Shown here: positions 36,016 through 46,922 of the stretch, piece by piece
How the letters are laid out: the number at the start of each line of letters is the position of its first letter
Numbering within the stretch: the stretch's first letter is position 1
Assembly: GCA_047601745.1 (NCBI GenBank)
Contig: JASGIS010000001.1
Span: forward strand, 2,852,001 to 2,916,000
Length of the DNA stretch: 64,000 nt
Source of the DNA: JAKPAM01 sp047601745
Lineage (GTDB): Bacteria > Pseudomonadota > Gammaproteobacteria > Burkholderiales > Burkholderiaceae_E
Direction: 5' to 3'
Notes under the pieces: model-generated
What the model saw: the letters and a program-made list of their open reading frames with translations, nothing else
Told to the model about the DNA's origin: nothing
The model's database searches: none
Translations under genes and position numbers: made by a program

Positions 36016-37656
36016 TCAGCGCTCGTCCTCATCCTCGTCGTCGACGCCGGTCGTGTCGCCCTCGGCGCGGGCGCGAATGGCATCGCCGCCGTGCCTGCCG
36101 CCGCCTTCGTCCTCGCGCTCCGGCAACTCGTAGCGCGCCGCCAGCTCGTGCGCGTCGAGCGGATCGGCGCTGACGAGTTGCCGGTCGATGACCGAGGTGT
36201 CGGCCTCGGACGGATCGCCGCCCAGCGACGCGCGCCGGATCACGCGCGCCCGCAGCGTCGCCGGATCGGCCCGGCAATCGACGATGCGAAACGGCACGCC
36301 GTGCCAGCGCGCCAGCGCCGCGAAGCGCTGGCGCTCTGGCCGCCGCAGGAACGCGGCGTCGACGACCACCGGCGCGCCGGCCGTCAGCGTGGCGTCGGCC
36401 AGCGACTCGAGCCGCGCGTACGTGCGGTTCGTCCACTCGCGCGTGTACAGGTCCAGGCCGGCCGCCCGCGAATCGGCGAGCGGCGACAGGCCGGCCAGGC
36501 GCTTGCGCTCGACGTCCGAGCGCAGCCGCAGGCCGCCGTCGAGTTCGACCAGCCGCGCCGCCGCGCGCGACTTGCCGGAGCCCGACGGTCCATGCGTGAT
36601 CGTCAGCGTCGGCCGGCGGTCCGAATCGCTCAGGCGCTCGGCCGTGCGCAGATAGCGATCGACGTCGTCGATCGACGGCGCCGGCGCGAGCCAGGCGACC
36701 AGCGCCCGCACGCAGGCGCGATAGACCTGGTGGAACGGCAGCACGGCCATCGCCGCGTGATCGTCGGCGGCCTCGCACCACGCGTCGACCAGCCGGTGCG
36801 CGAGCGCCGGGCAGCCGTGCGCGTGCAGGTCCATCGCCAGGAACGCGGCGTCGCCGATCACGTCGATCCGGCGCAGGCCGTCGTCGAATTCCAGGCAGTC
36901 GAACGCGGTGACCTCGTCGTCGAGCACGACCGCGTTGGCCAGGTGCAGGTCGCCGTGCACGTCGCGGACCCGCCCGGTCCGCAGCCGCGTGCGGAACACC
37001 GGCGCCAGCCTTTGTCCGTGCACGTCGAGCCAGGCCGCCAGTCCGGCGATCGCGCCGCGTTGCGCGTCGGTGCCCCGGTCGGCCGCCAGCGCGCGCAACT
37101 GGCCGATGACCTTCGCCGCTTCCCGCGCGACCGCATCGGCGATCGTCGGGTCGTGCTGGACCGCCGCGGATCGATCGAACTCGGCCAGCCTGTGCGCGAG
37201 CCGGGTGACGTCGTCGACGGTCAGCGTGCCGGCGGCCACGCGTTCGGAGAACAGCGCACCGGGCGGAAAGCGGCGCATCCTGACCAGGTATTCGATGACC
37301 GGCGCGCCGCCCGCAGCCTGTTCGGCGCGGCCGGCCCGCGCATCGGCGGGCGCGGTATCCGGCGAGCGGGCGGGCAGGCCCTCGATCGACGGCGAGGCTT
37401 CGGGGCCGCGGACCGCCAGCACGTCCAGATACAGCGTCGGCGCGAGCCGGCGGTTCAGGCCGAGCTCGGCCTCGCAGCAGCGGCGGCGCGCCTCGACGCT
37501 GCCGAAGTCGACGAAAGGCAGCCGTACCGGGCGCTTGAGCTTCCACGCCTCGTCGCCGGACAGCAGGATCGTCGAGATGTGCGTGTCGATCCTCTGGACC
37601 GGCGATCCCGTGTATGCGGACATCCGTCGCGCGAGGGCGTCGGTCATTGAGCTCAT
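36016..37656 (-). CDS. Aminoglycoside phosphotransferase-like domain fused to a P-loop kinase
   Basis: A 546-residue two-domain protein. Residues 1-330 are an APH/choline-kinase-like fold with the Brenner motif VHGDLHLANAV and the metal Asp region FDCLEFDD. Residues about 360-520 are a zeta-toxin/AAA-type P-loop kinase with GPSGSGKSRAAARL and VVVDAAFLRRPERQRF. This fusion is common in proteobacteria and poorly characterised; antibiotic resistance should not be assumed. The C-terminus is an acidic tail (GVDDEDEDER). It starts 10 bases after the acyl-CoA ligase stop, so it is in the same transcription unit. Confidence 0.85.
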   Translation of the reverse strand: MSSMTDALARRMSAYTGSPVQRIDTHISTILLSGDEAWKLKRPVRLPFVDFGSVEARRRCCEAELGLNRRLAPTLYLDVLAVRGPEASPSIEGLPARSPDTAPADARAGRAEQAAGGAPVIEYLVRMRRFPPGALFSERVAAGTLTVDDVTRLAHRLAEFDRSAAVQHDPTIADAVAREAAKVIGQLRALAADRGTDAQRGAIAGLAAWLDVHGQRLAPVFRTRLRTGRVRDVHGDLHLANAVVLDDEVTAFDCLEFDDGLRRIDVIGDAAFLAMDLHAHGCPALAHRLVDAWCEAADDHAAMAVLPFHQVYRACVRALVAWLAPAPSIDDVDRYLRTAERLSDSDRRPTLTITHGPSGSGKSRAAARLVELDGGLRLRSDVERKRLAGLSPLADSRAAGLDLYTREWTNRTYARLESLADATLTAGAPVVVDAAFLRRPERQRFAALARWHGVPFRIVDCRADPATLRARVIRRASLGGDPSEADTSVIDRQLVSADPLDAHELAARYELPEREDEGGGRHGGDAIRARAEGDTTGVDDEDEDER

Positions 37657-37666
37657 GGCCCGTCTT

Positions 37667-39346
37667 TCACTCGTCCTTGAGCAGCCGACGCAGCAGCTTG
37701 CCGGCGCCGGTCGCCGGCAGGCTGTCGCGGAACACGATCTCGCGCGGTACCTTGTACGGCGACATGTTCGCGCGGCACCATTCGATGATCGCCGCGGCGT
37801 CGGCCTGCTGGCCGGGCTTGCGCACGATGAACGCCTTGACGACCTCGCCCTTGGCCGGGTCGGCGACGCCGATCACGGCCGCCTGGTCGATCGCCGGATG
37901 CTTGATCAGCATCGTCTCGACGTCCTCCGGGAACACGCTGTAGCCGGAGACCTTGATCATCTCCTTGAAGCGGCCCAGGAACGACAGGTAGCCGTCCTCG
38001 TCGAGCCGCCCCATGTCGCCGGTGAACACCCAGCCGTTGCGCAGCGTCTTGGCCGTGCCTTCGGCGTTGTTCCAGTAGCCGAGGAAGTTGCCTTCGCTGA
38101 ACAGCACGATCTCGCCGGTCTCGCCGGCCGGCCTGGCGCGCGGCGGATCGCCGGGGTCGTCGGGGTCGACGATCCGCAGGTCCACACCCGGCGCCGGCTT
38201 GCCGCAGGTGCCCCAGCGCACCGCATCCAGCGGCATCATCGCGTCGAGCGTGTGCGTCTCCGACAGGCCATAAGCGGCTTCGTGCGCCTGGCAGCCGCCG
38301 GTGAAGGTCTTCCATTGCTCGGCCAGCGATTCGGTCATCGCGATGCCGAAGCTGGTCGTCGGCGTGTACCTGAGCGACGACAGCCCGGACCTCGTGCGGC
38401 CGGCCGGCGTCGGCGCGCCGGTGTCGCGCTGCGGGACCTGCATGCAGGCGACCAGCATCGGCGCGATCGCGTACCACCAGGTGACCTGGTGCCGTTCGAT
38501 CGCCGCCAGCGAGGCCGCCGGGTCGAAGCGATGCAGCAGCACCGTCGTCGCGCCGACGTAGACCGTCACGTCGATGCCCATCAGCATGCCGGCGATGTGG
38601 TACAGCGGCGCGATCGCCAGCAGCACGTCGTCGGGCGTGATCGCGTTGCCGTTGGTGGTCGCCGCGGTCTTGAACAGCGCGTTGCGGTACGACAGCATCG
38701 CGCCCTTCGGGCGGCCCGTCGTGCCGGACGTGTAGGTCATCAGCGCGCAGTCGTCGAGGTCGACGGCCGCGTGCACGGCGTCGGCGTGCGGATCCGTGCC
38801 GGCGGCGATCCGCGCGGCCGCCTCGTCGATGCTGGCCAGCAGGTCGCGCGCGGCCCGTCCGTCGATCGGCACGCGCGGCTGCCTGAGTTCGGCCGGCGGC
38901 TCGAACGCGGGCTCGGCCGGCAGCAGGTCGGCGTAGTTCGTCGTCAGCACGTGCTCGAGCGCCGTCTTGTCGCGGACCTCCTCGATCACCGGCAGCAGGT
39001 GATCGGCGGCGATGATCACGCGCGAGCCCTGGTCACCGAGCTGGTATTCGAGCTCCATCGCTTTGAACAGCGGGCTGCACGGGCCGACGATCGCACCCAG
39101 CTTCTGGATGCCGAAATGCGCGATCACGTACTGCGGGCAGTTGTTCAGGAACAGCGCGACGCGGTCGCCTCGGCGCACGCCCAGCGAGGCCAGCAGGCTG
39201 GCGCAGGCGTCCGACAGCCGGTCGAGCTCGCGATAAGTGATCGCGCGGCCGTACCACAGGAAGGCGGCCTGGTCGGGCCGTGTGCGGGCGTGGTGCCGCA
39301 GGTAGTCGTGAAGCGGGCGTTCGCCGTGAAGATACGAGGCGCTCAT
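37667..39346 (-). CDS. Long-chain-fatty-acid-CoA ligase-like AMP-dependent synthetase
   Basis: A 559-residue adenylate-forming enzyme that activates a carboxylic acid to the acyl-CoA. Motifs: P-loop TYTSGTTGRPKGAMLSY, YGLSETHT, the TGDMGRLDEDGYLSFLGR hinge motif, and the catalytic Lys in ATGAGKLLRR near the end. The length is usual. It lies 124 bases downstream of fahA on the same strand; whether it acts in the same pathway is unclear, since homogentisate breakdown does not need an acid-CoA ligase at this point. The substrate could be an aromatic or medium/long-chain acid. Confidence 0.88.
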   Translation of the reverse strand: MSASYLHGERPLHDYLRHHARTRPDQAAFLWYGRAITYRELDRLSDACASLLASLGVRRGDRVALFLNNCPQYVIAHFGIQKLGAIVGPCSPLFKAMELEYQLGDQGSRVIIAADHLLPVIEEVRDKTALEHVLTTNYADLLPAEPAFEPPAELRQPRVPIDGRAARDLLASIDEAAARIAAGTDPHADAVHAAVDLDDCALMTYTSGTTGRPKGAMLSYRNALFKTAATTNGNAITPDDVLLAIAPLYHIAGMLMGIDVTVYVGATTVLLHRFDPAASLAAIERHQVTWWYAIAPMLVACMQVPQRDTGAPTPAGRTRSGLSSLRYTPTTSFGIAMTESLAEQWKTFTGGCQAHEAAYGLSETHTLDAMMPLDAVRWGTCGKPAPGVDLRIVDPDDPGDPPRARPAGETGEIVLFSEGNFLGYWNNAEGTAKTLRNGWVFTGDMGRLDEDGYLSFLGRFKEMIKVSGYSVFPEDVETMLIKHPAIDQAAVIGVADPAKGEVVKAFIVRKPGQQADAAAIIEWCRANMSPYKVPREIVFRDSLPATGAGKLLRRLLKDE

Positions 39347-39470
39347 GGGGTCTCCGTCGTTGGGACGGCGAGCCCGGGGGCGGGCCGCCGTTTCGGCCCC
39401 CAGTGTAGCGCGCCGCTCGGACGTCGCGCGACGCTCGAAACGCGACCCTTTCCGATCGCCCGACCGTCCC

Positions 39471-40779
39471 TTAGGCCCGCGCGGGCAGCACCGTCCCGCG
39501 GGCTTCGCCGAAGCCGATCCGCGCGAATCCCGGTTTCTCGCACCAGCCCTTGAAGATCACCGTATCGCCGTCGGCCAGGAACGTGCGCGTTTCGTCGTTG
39601 CCCAGCGCCACCGGCCGCGTGCCGCCGACCGACAGTTCCATCAGCGCCGCCGCCTCGCCGGCCGTCGGACCCGATTGCGTGCCGGTGCCCAGCAGGTCGC
39701 CGGGCTGCAGGTTGCAGCCGCCGACCGCGTGGTGCGCGACCATCTGCGCGACGCTCCAGTACGAATGCCGGAAGCTCGACGACGACATCCGCGCCGGGCC
39801 GCTGCCGGCGTCGCGCATCGCCTGCGATTCGAGCCAGCATTCGATGCGCACGTCGAACGCGCCGCGCGCGCGGTTGTGCGGGCAGTCCAGGTACGGCAGC
39901 GGCGCCGGATCGCCGTCGGGCCGCGTCCAGGCGACGCGATAAGGGGCGAGCGCCTGCAGCGTGACGATCCACGGCGAGATCGTCGTCGCGAAGTTCTTCG
40001 CGAGGAACGGTCCCAGCGGCTGCGCCTCCCAGGCCTGGATGTCGCGCGCCGACCAGTCGTTCAGCAGGCACAGCCCGAACACGTGGTCGTCGGCCTCGGC
40101 GATCGCGATCGGCTCGCCGGGCGCGTTGCCCTGGCCGATCCAGATGCCGATCTCCAGTTCGTAGTCCAGCCGCCGGCAGGCGTCGAACGACGGCGTCGCC
40201 GCGCCGGCGGGCAGGATCTGGCCGCGCGGCCGGTGAAAGGTCTGGCCGCTGATGCCGATCGATGACGCGCGGCCGTGGTAAGCGATCGGCATCCACTTGA
40301 AGTTCGGCGTCAGCGGCGAATCCGGCCGGAACAGCCGGCCGATGTTGGTCGCGTGATCGATCGACGTGTAGAAGTCGGTGAAATCGCCGACGCGCGCCGG
40401 CACGCGGTATTCGGCCTGCGATTGCGGCACCAGCGCGTCGGGCCGCGCCGGCTGGCCCTCGCGCAGCAGCGCCGACGAGGCCGCTCGAATCGCGGTCCAC
40501 GCGGCCGGGCCGGCCGCCATCAGCCCGTTCAGCTCGTCGGCCGCCGCCAGCGCCGCCGCCTGCTCGGCGACCGGTCCGAAGCGCGAGAACGCGCCGGCCG
40601 CGTGCAACGCGCCGACGTCCAGGATCTGGTCGCCGATCGCCACGCCGCCGCGCCAGGGCTCGGCGCTGCCGGCACGGCGGAACACGCCGTGCGGCAGGTT
40701 CTGGATCGGGAAGTCGCCGTCTTCGGCGTTGGCCGAGGCCACCCAGCTTCGCAGCCCAGGGTCGTGCGTTTCGTTGATG

Positions 40780-40787
<8 letters not shown>
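39471..40787 (-). CDS. fahA: Fumarylacetoacetase
   Basis: A 438-residue hydrolase that splits fumarylacetoacetate into fumarate and acetoacetate, the last step of tyrosine/phenylalanine breakdown through homogentisate. Markers: NLPHGVFRR near the N-terminus, RVGDFTDFYTSIDHATNIG, WSARDIQAWE and LGTGTQSGP. Length is standard for the family. The start ATG 40787 overlaps the end of hmgA by eight bases, so the two are co-translated. The intermediate maleylacetoacetate isomerase gene is not in the window. Confidence 0.96.
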
Positions 40788-42144
<1,357 letters not shown>

Positions 42145-42328
42145 GGCGTGTCTCCAGCGGTGACGGCCGGCCCCGGCGTGTCCGGGGCGCGGCAGGATAC
42201 CGGCCGGCCGATGTCGGTCTGCGCGGGCCGGCGTTTCATCATACCGCCGCGATGACGCGCCGCCGAGAGCGGACGGACGCGGATCTGCGTTGAGCAAGGG
42301 GTCATTCTGACGGTCGTTTGACGCAGGG

Positions 42329-42347
42329 AATGAGACTTAATATCATC
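42329..42347 (+). promoter_or_regulatory. Probable Fur box
   Basis: The sequence AATGAGACTTAATATCATC fits the Fur-box form AATGAGA-n5-TATCATT at all but one arm position. It lies about 400 bases upstream of the first gene of the PEP-CTERM/TonB/HemP operon and about 185 bases upstream of divergent hmgA. Fur with iron would repress at such a site. Confidence 0.65.
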
Positions 42348-42749
42348 CCCTTGCCACTAACCGGCTGTCGGCTGTCGGCGACCGCTCCTCCGGGAGGGTC
42401 TTGCCTGACGCGCGCGGCCGGTGCCGACCATTGCCAGCCAAGCCGGCGCCGCCGCGCTTAGCCAGCCGTTCAAACCGTCGACGAATTCGCGCCGTGACGC
42501 CGGTGCAGGGGTGTGTTCGCTCGTCGATGACGTATGGCCCGAATCGAACGTCGATCGCTTCCGTCAACGGAAGGACGACGGGCCGGTGTTCCGCACGGAA
42601 CCGATGCCGGGCCGGGCTGGGAGAACCTGCGAGCGGCTCCAGTGGAGATGCAAGCTGCCTTCGGGGTGAAGGAGCGGGCTTATTGCAAGACCGTTCGGTC
42701 CGGTCGTCCGGATCCATTGTTCATTCTGACAACAAGGTGCGCATTCATC
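42348..42749 (+). other. Long leader between the Fur box and the first operon gene
   Basis: About 400 bases without a recognised gene. An 82-codon plus-strand frame (42421-42669) has no known features. If the promoter is at the Fur box, this would be an unusually long 5' leader; it may instead hold a second promoter or a small RNA. Nothing decisive is visible. Confidence 0.4.
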
Positions 42750-43628
42750 ATGAGATTCCAGATCCGATCCATTGCCATCGGGGCCGCGCTTTCGGCTGGT
42801 CTGCTGGCCTCGCCGGCCTTCGCCCAGGGTTACGGCGTCTATGCCGACCATCAGGCCGATCTGGCGTCGCTGCTGTCCGGTGACGTCAGCAACAACGCCT
42901 GGGTCAACCTGTCGGCGTTCCCGCAGAACGGCGTGTCCGGCCTGACCGGGACGGGCGGCTTCCCGGGCAGCACGATGTGGGCGCCGCAGGCCTCGCAGGT
43001 CAACAGCAGCTCCGGCAGCGTCAGCGCGTCCGAGCTCGGCGGCGCGACGCTGAACAAGCTGTCCAACGGCGCCGGAGGTTCCGGCGCCTACGCCGCCGGC
43101 TCCAGCATCTACTACGGCGGGTTCAGCGCCGAGATCAACAACAACGGCGGCACGCTCGCCGTCGTCGATTCGACGCCGCTGTCCGGCCTGTCCACCGTCG
43201 TCCTGCAAGTGGGGATCGGCGAAGCCTGGGGTTATGACTTCTACAACCACGCGTTGCCGACGCTGTCGCTGACCACGGCGTCCGGCACCACGACCGTCGC
43301 GTCCAACCTCCGGTACAACGACGTGCTGGAGAAGTTCGACAACGGCACCGTCGACATGCCGACCGGTCCCGAGCAGGTCTACATCAACCAGTACGCGCTG
43401 CAGTGGGACCTGAGCGGCTACTCGGACATCCAGTCGTTCTCGGTGTCGTTCAACGGCGTCCAGCACGCGCAACTGTACGGCCTGACGCTGACGCAGAGCG
43501 ACACGTTCACGCAGGTGGTGGCGGTGCCCGAGCCCAGCGTCTACCTGATGATGGCCGCCGGACTGGGCGGCGTGGCGTTCGTCGCCCGCCGTCGCCGCAA
43601 GCAGGAGGGGATGGGCGCCTTCGCCTGA
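42750..43628 (+). CDS. PEP-CTERM sorting domain secreted protein
   Basis: A 292-residue protein with signal peptide (SIAIGAALSAGLLASPAFAQ), a Gly/Ser/Asn-rich beta-type mature region, and a C-terminal PEP-CTERM signal: VPEPSVYLMMAAGLGGVAF followed by ARRRRKQ. Such proteins are cleaved by an exosortase (XrtB is encoded at 61169-62077) and placed at the cell surface or in the matrix. It is the first gene after the Fur box and precedes a secreted protein, a TonB receptor, a lipoprotein and hemP. ATG 42750 starts the signal peptide. The mature domain is not recognised; a haem or iron-source-binding role is inferred only from position. Confidence 0.88.
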   Translation: MRFQIRSIAIGAALSAGLLASPAFAQGYGVYADHQADLASLLSGDVSNNAWVNLSAFPQNGVSGLTGTGGFPGSTMWAPQASQVNSSSGSVSASELGGATLNKLSNGAGGSGAYAAGSSIYYGGFSAEINNNGGTLAVVDSTPLSGLSTVVLQVGIGEAWGYDFYNHALPTLSLTTASGTTTVASNLRYNDVLEKFDNGTVDMPTGPEQVYINQYALQWDLSGYSDIQSFSVSFNGVQHAQLYGLTLTQSDTFTQVVAVPEPSVYLMMAAGLGGVAFVARRRRKQEGMGAFA

Positions 43629-43749
43629 CGGCGAATCGTGTCCGGGCGCGGCGGGTCCGCGCTTTCCATCGAACGACGAACGCGGCCCGCTGCCGTTCGG
43701 CGGCGCCGCCGTTCGTTCGTTCGCGTCAGTTGCTCGTCGATCCTCCCCC

Positions 43750-44622
43750 ATGCTCACCAAGCGATTCCTTGCCGTCCTGTTGTCATGCGTGCCGCTGGCC
43801 GTCGGATCGGTCACGCTGTCCGGCGACCCGGCGCCGCACCTGTGGCATTCGTTCGATACGCCCGACAACGCGTTCGGCGGACGGACCGCGCAGGCCTGGC
43901 GCAACGACGATCCGGGCACGCTGTACGCCGAATGGGGCGGCTTCGCGCGCGAAGCCGGCGCGGCCTGGACCTTCGTGATGCCGACCGTGGGCATCGGTCC
44001 GACGACGTCCGTCGTGCTGAGGGAAACGAGCCGCACGGGCCTGCTGACCGGGTCCGGCAACATCTATGGCCTGGCGGGCGGGCAGGTGCCCGGCGCGCCG
44101 CTGGTCTTCGAGCTGACCGTGACCGAGAACGGTGCCGCGCACTCGGCCAGCGAGGTCCGGACCGTCGCGATGCGCATCGGCACCAAGGGCGTGCTGCCGA
44201 ACCTGGTCGCGACGCTGAACGGCGTCGACGCGACGGCGATCAACACGTTCCGCGTCGACGGCACGATCGAGATGCCGGTCGGCGAAGGCGGCGCGCTGGA
44301 CAACGTCGTCACCTCCGATGCCGAGTGGTTGTGGCTGTGGAACGACGTGCCGGCGACGGCGACCGCCTATCGCTTCGATTTCCGCGCGTCGGTCGGGCAC
44401 ATGAGCCTGGACAACCTGGCCGTCCATGCCGGTCCGCCGCGCAGTGCCGCGTCGTCCTCGGTGTCGCTGCCGGCGAGCGCGTCGGTCGGCGCCACGCTGG
44501 CCGGCCTGATCGAGGCCGAGATCGAAACGCTGACGACCTACGTCGCCGCGGCGCCGGCCGATGGGGGCCTCGCGCTCGACAGGCTGGCGTCGGCGCCGCG
44601 CGACGGCGGGCGGCGGGCATGA
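43750..44622 (+). CDS. Secreted protein of unknown family in the TonB/HemP operon
   Basis: A 290-residue protein with a signal peptide (MLTKRFLAVLLSCVPLAVGS). The N-terminal mature part is rich in Trp, Gly and Asp (PHLWHSFDTPDNAFGG, TLYAEWGGFAREAG), a pattern I have seen in PEP-CTERM-associated proteins, but the C-terminus (AAAPADGG, ASAPRDGGRRA) lacks the PEP motif. The stop overlaps the start of the TonB receptor gene by ATGA, implying coupled expression. A role as an exported ligand-binding partner of the receptor is an inference. No catalytic motif. Confidence 0.75.
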   Translation: MLTKRFLAVLLSCVPLAVGSVTLSGDPAPHLWHSFDTPDNAFGGRTAQAWRNDDPGTLYAEWGGFAREAGAAWTFVMPTVGIGPTTSVVLRETSRTGLLTGSGNIYGLAGGQVPGAPLVFELTVTENGAAHSASEVRTVAMRIGTKGVLPNLVATLNGVDATAINTFRVDGTIEMPVGEGGALDNVVTSDAEWLWLWNDVPATATAYRFDFRASVGHMSLDNLAVHAGPPRSAASSSVSLPASASVGATLAGLIEAEIETLTTYVAAAPADGGLALDRLASAPRDGGRRA

Positions 44623-46910
44623 CGCGGCCATCGGTCCAGCGAACCGCCGTCCTGCGAACCGGCATGGCCTGCGCATTGATGATGGTTTCGAGCGCGGCCG
44701 CCGCGCAGTCGCCATCGGACGATGCCGACGCGGCGGCGAAGGCGGACGACGATCGGCGATCCGCGCTGCCGGCGGTTCGCGTCGAGGCGCCGCGCGAGCC
44801 GGCGCTCGTGCTGCCGCCGACCGAATCGACCACGGTGATCGAGGCCGCGCAGATCGAGCGCAAGCAGGCGGTGACGATCTTCGACGTGGTCAAGGACACG
44901 CCCGGCGTATCGGTCGACGGCGGTCCGCGGGCCAGCGGGATGAAGTTCAACATCCGCGGCTTTCGCGGCAACGAGGACGTGCTGTTCAAGATCGACGGCG
45001 CCGTCAAGGGTTTCGAGAAGTACCGTTTCGGCAGCGGCGTGTTCATCGAGCCGGAACTGATCCGTTCGATCACGATCGAGCGCGGCCCTTCGGTCCTGAC
45101 GGGGGCGGGCGCGATCGGCGGCGCCGTCATCGCGACGACCAAGACGGCCGCCGATTTCCTGCGCCCCGGCGAACGCGTGGGCGGGCTGCTCAAGGCCGGC
45201 TACACCGACAACAACCGCGAGCGCCTGCGGATGCTGACGGCGTTCGCGCGGCCGACGCAGCGCAGCGACCTGCTGGTGTCGGTGGTCCGCCGGGATTCGA
45301 CCGACATCAAGCTGGCCGACGGGTCGCGACTGGCGGCGACGGCCAACCAGACCGAAGGCAGCCTGCTCAAGTTCGGCTGGTTCCCGACCGATCGCCTGTC
45401 GTTCGAACTGAGCCGGACGGCCTTCCAGAGCGGGCCGACCTATACGCCGTTCGATGCGAACTCGAGCAATGCGTTCGTCGGCGGCTACGTACACCAGAAG
45501 ATCGACGACGAGACCATCAACCTGCGCGTCAACTACGACCCCGGTTCGCCGTGGATCAAGCTGCGCGGCACGATCGCCCACGAGGCGACCAAGCTGAACA
45601 ACCTGATGCTGACCGGGGCGGGCGAGAGCACGTTCACGGTTCCGTGCGCGACGACGCCGTGCGTCTGGAGCCCTTATGGCGGCGCGACCGGCTCGATGCA
45701 CGACTACTGGAACTACGACATCTGGAGCGCCGAGCTGTTCAACGAAAGCCGCTACGCGTGGGGGAGCGTCGACGGCGTGCTGACGCTGGGCCTGCAGGCG
45801 GTCCGGAACCGGCGCGACCTGCGCCGCGTCACCGAGAATCCGTTGATGACGCTTCCCGAGGGGCGTTATCCGAACGGCTTCGATTCGCAGCAGCCGCCCG
45901 GTACCCGGCTGTCGTACGCGTTGATCGCGCAGAACGCATGGACCTGGGGCGACTTGACGCTGGCGCCGGCGATCCGCTGGGACCGCTACCGGCTGACCGC
46001 CGACGGGCAGGCGGCCGTCAATCGCCAGGCGGCCGGCGTCCCGGATGCCTACGAGTTCACGAAGACCACGCCCAACGTCCTGCTGAGCTGGCGGCCCGCC
46101 GGCGATGACTGGATCCTCAGCTATCGGTGGGCGAAGAGCTTCCGGCCGCCGCTGATCACCGACTACTTCGGCATGGAGTCGGCCAGTCCCTGCGCCGGCC
46201 TGCTGACCGCCGACGGCCGCCAGATCGCGCCGAACGGCTGCGGCGATCTGCTGCGTCCGGCCGAGTCGCGCAACCGCGAGCTCACGCTGGCCTGGGCGCC
46301 GGGGCGCTGGGCCGACGGCTCGGTCAGTTCCGCCCGCCTGACGTTGTTCCAGATCGACACGACGGCGCTGGTCGGCGCCAGCTACCTCGTCGTCGACGGC
46401 GAGCGGATCGTGCAGCCGTACGACGAGCGGCGGCGCGGGCTCGAGTTCGAACTGGCGCACGAGGCCAGGCGCTGGTTCGCGACCTTGGGCGTGTCGCGGA
46501 TCTACGCGCGCAGGACCAACACGTTGAGCGGCAACGCGTCGATGTTCACCGCCGGCATTCCCGGCACGACGATCAACATCAGCGCCGGCTACCGGTTCTT
46601 CGACGAGCGCCTGGAGATCGGTTACCGGCTGCGGCACACGTTCGACCAGGTCGTGCTGCCGAACGCGACCGCGCTGAGCCCGACGACCCGGTACTGCGGC
46701 CGGGTGACCGACCGCGGCGTCGTCCAGGCCGCCAGCACGCTGCAGGACCTGTTCGCGACCTGGCGCTTCAACCGGACACTGACCGCGAACCTCGCGATCA
46801 ACAACCTGTACGACCACAACTGGTGCAACAACGGCGACGAACTCGGCAACGTCATCGGCCTGCCGGGCCCGGGCCGATCGGTCCGCTTGTCGCTGACCGC
46901 GCAGTTCTGA
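44619..46910 (+). CDS. TonB-dependent outer-membrane receptor, probably haem or iron
   Basis: A 763-residue receptor. A signal peptide (ALMMVSSAAAAQ) is followed by a TonB-box-like LPAVRVEA. The plug domain has FDVVKDTPGVSVDGGPRASG, FNIRGFRGNEDVLFKIDGA and SITIERGPSVLTGAGAIGGA, and a 22-strand-type barrel ends in the typical C-terminal aromatic (LSLTAQF). The form is like HmuR/HutR-type receptors (LRHTFDQV, NLAINNLYDHNW). Its start overlaps the preceding gene by ATGA, and hemP lies two genes downstream. A Fur box is upstream of the operon. Haem is the most likely ligand given hemP; this is not proven by residues seen here. Confidence 0.9.
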   Translation: MTRPSVQRTAVLRTGMACALMMVSSAAAAQSPSDDADAAAKADDDRRSALPAVRVEAPREPALVLPPTESTTVIEAAQIERKQAVTIFDVVKDTPGVSVDGGPRASGMKFNIRGFRGNEDVLFKIDGAVKGFEKYRFGSGVFIEPELIRSITIERGPSVLTGAGAIGGAVIATTKTAADFLRPGERVGGLLKAGYTDNNRERLRMLTAFARPTQRSDLLVSVVRRDSTDIKLADGSRLAATANQTEGSLLKFGWFPTDRLSFELSRTAFQSGPTYTPFDANSSNAFVGGYVHQKIDDETINLRVNYDPGSPWIKLRGTIAHEATKLNNLMLTGAGESTFTVPCATTPCVWSPYGGATGSMHDYWNYDIWSAELFNESRYAWGSVDGVLTLGLQAVRNRRDLRRVTENPLMTLPEGRYPNGFDSQQPPGTRLSYALIAQNAWTWGDLTLAPAIRWDRYRLTADGQAAVNRQAAGVPDAYEFTKTTPNVLLSWRPAGDDWILSYRWAKSFRPPLITDYFGMESASPCAGLLTADGRQIAPNGCGDLLRPAESRNRELTLAWAPGRWADGSVSSARLTLFQIDTTALVGASYLVVDGERIVQPYDERRRGLEFELAHEARRWFATLGVSRIYARRTNTLSGNASMFTAGIPGTTINISAGYRFFDERLEIGYRLRHTFDQVVLPNATALSPTTRYCGRVTDRGVVQAASTLQDLFATWRFNRTLTANLAINNLYDHNWCNNGDELGNVIGLPGPGRSVRLSLTAQF

Positions 46911-46922
46911 CGAGACCGACCG

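Noticed and set aside
36016..37656. Antibiotic-resistance aminoglycoside phosphotransferase
   Set aside because: The fold matches but the fusion to a P-loop kinase and the metabolic context are those of a widespread uncharacterised housekeeping family; resistance is not supported.
42421..42669. An 82-codon plus-strand frame in the Fur-box leader
   Set aside because: No signal, motif or clear ribosome site; left as unassigned leader sequence.
42564..44063. A 499-codon minus-strand open frame
   Set aside because: Antisense to the PEP-CTERM gene and its neighbour; no domain or ribosome site seen.
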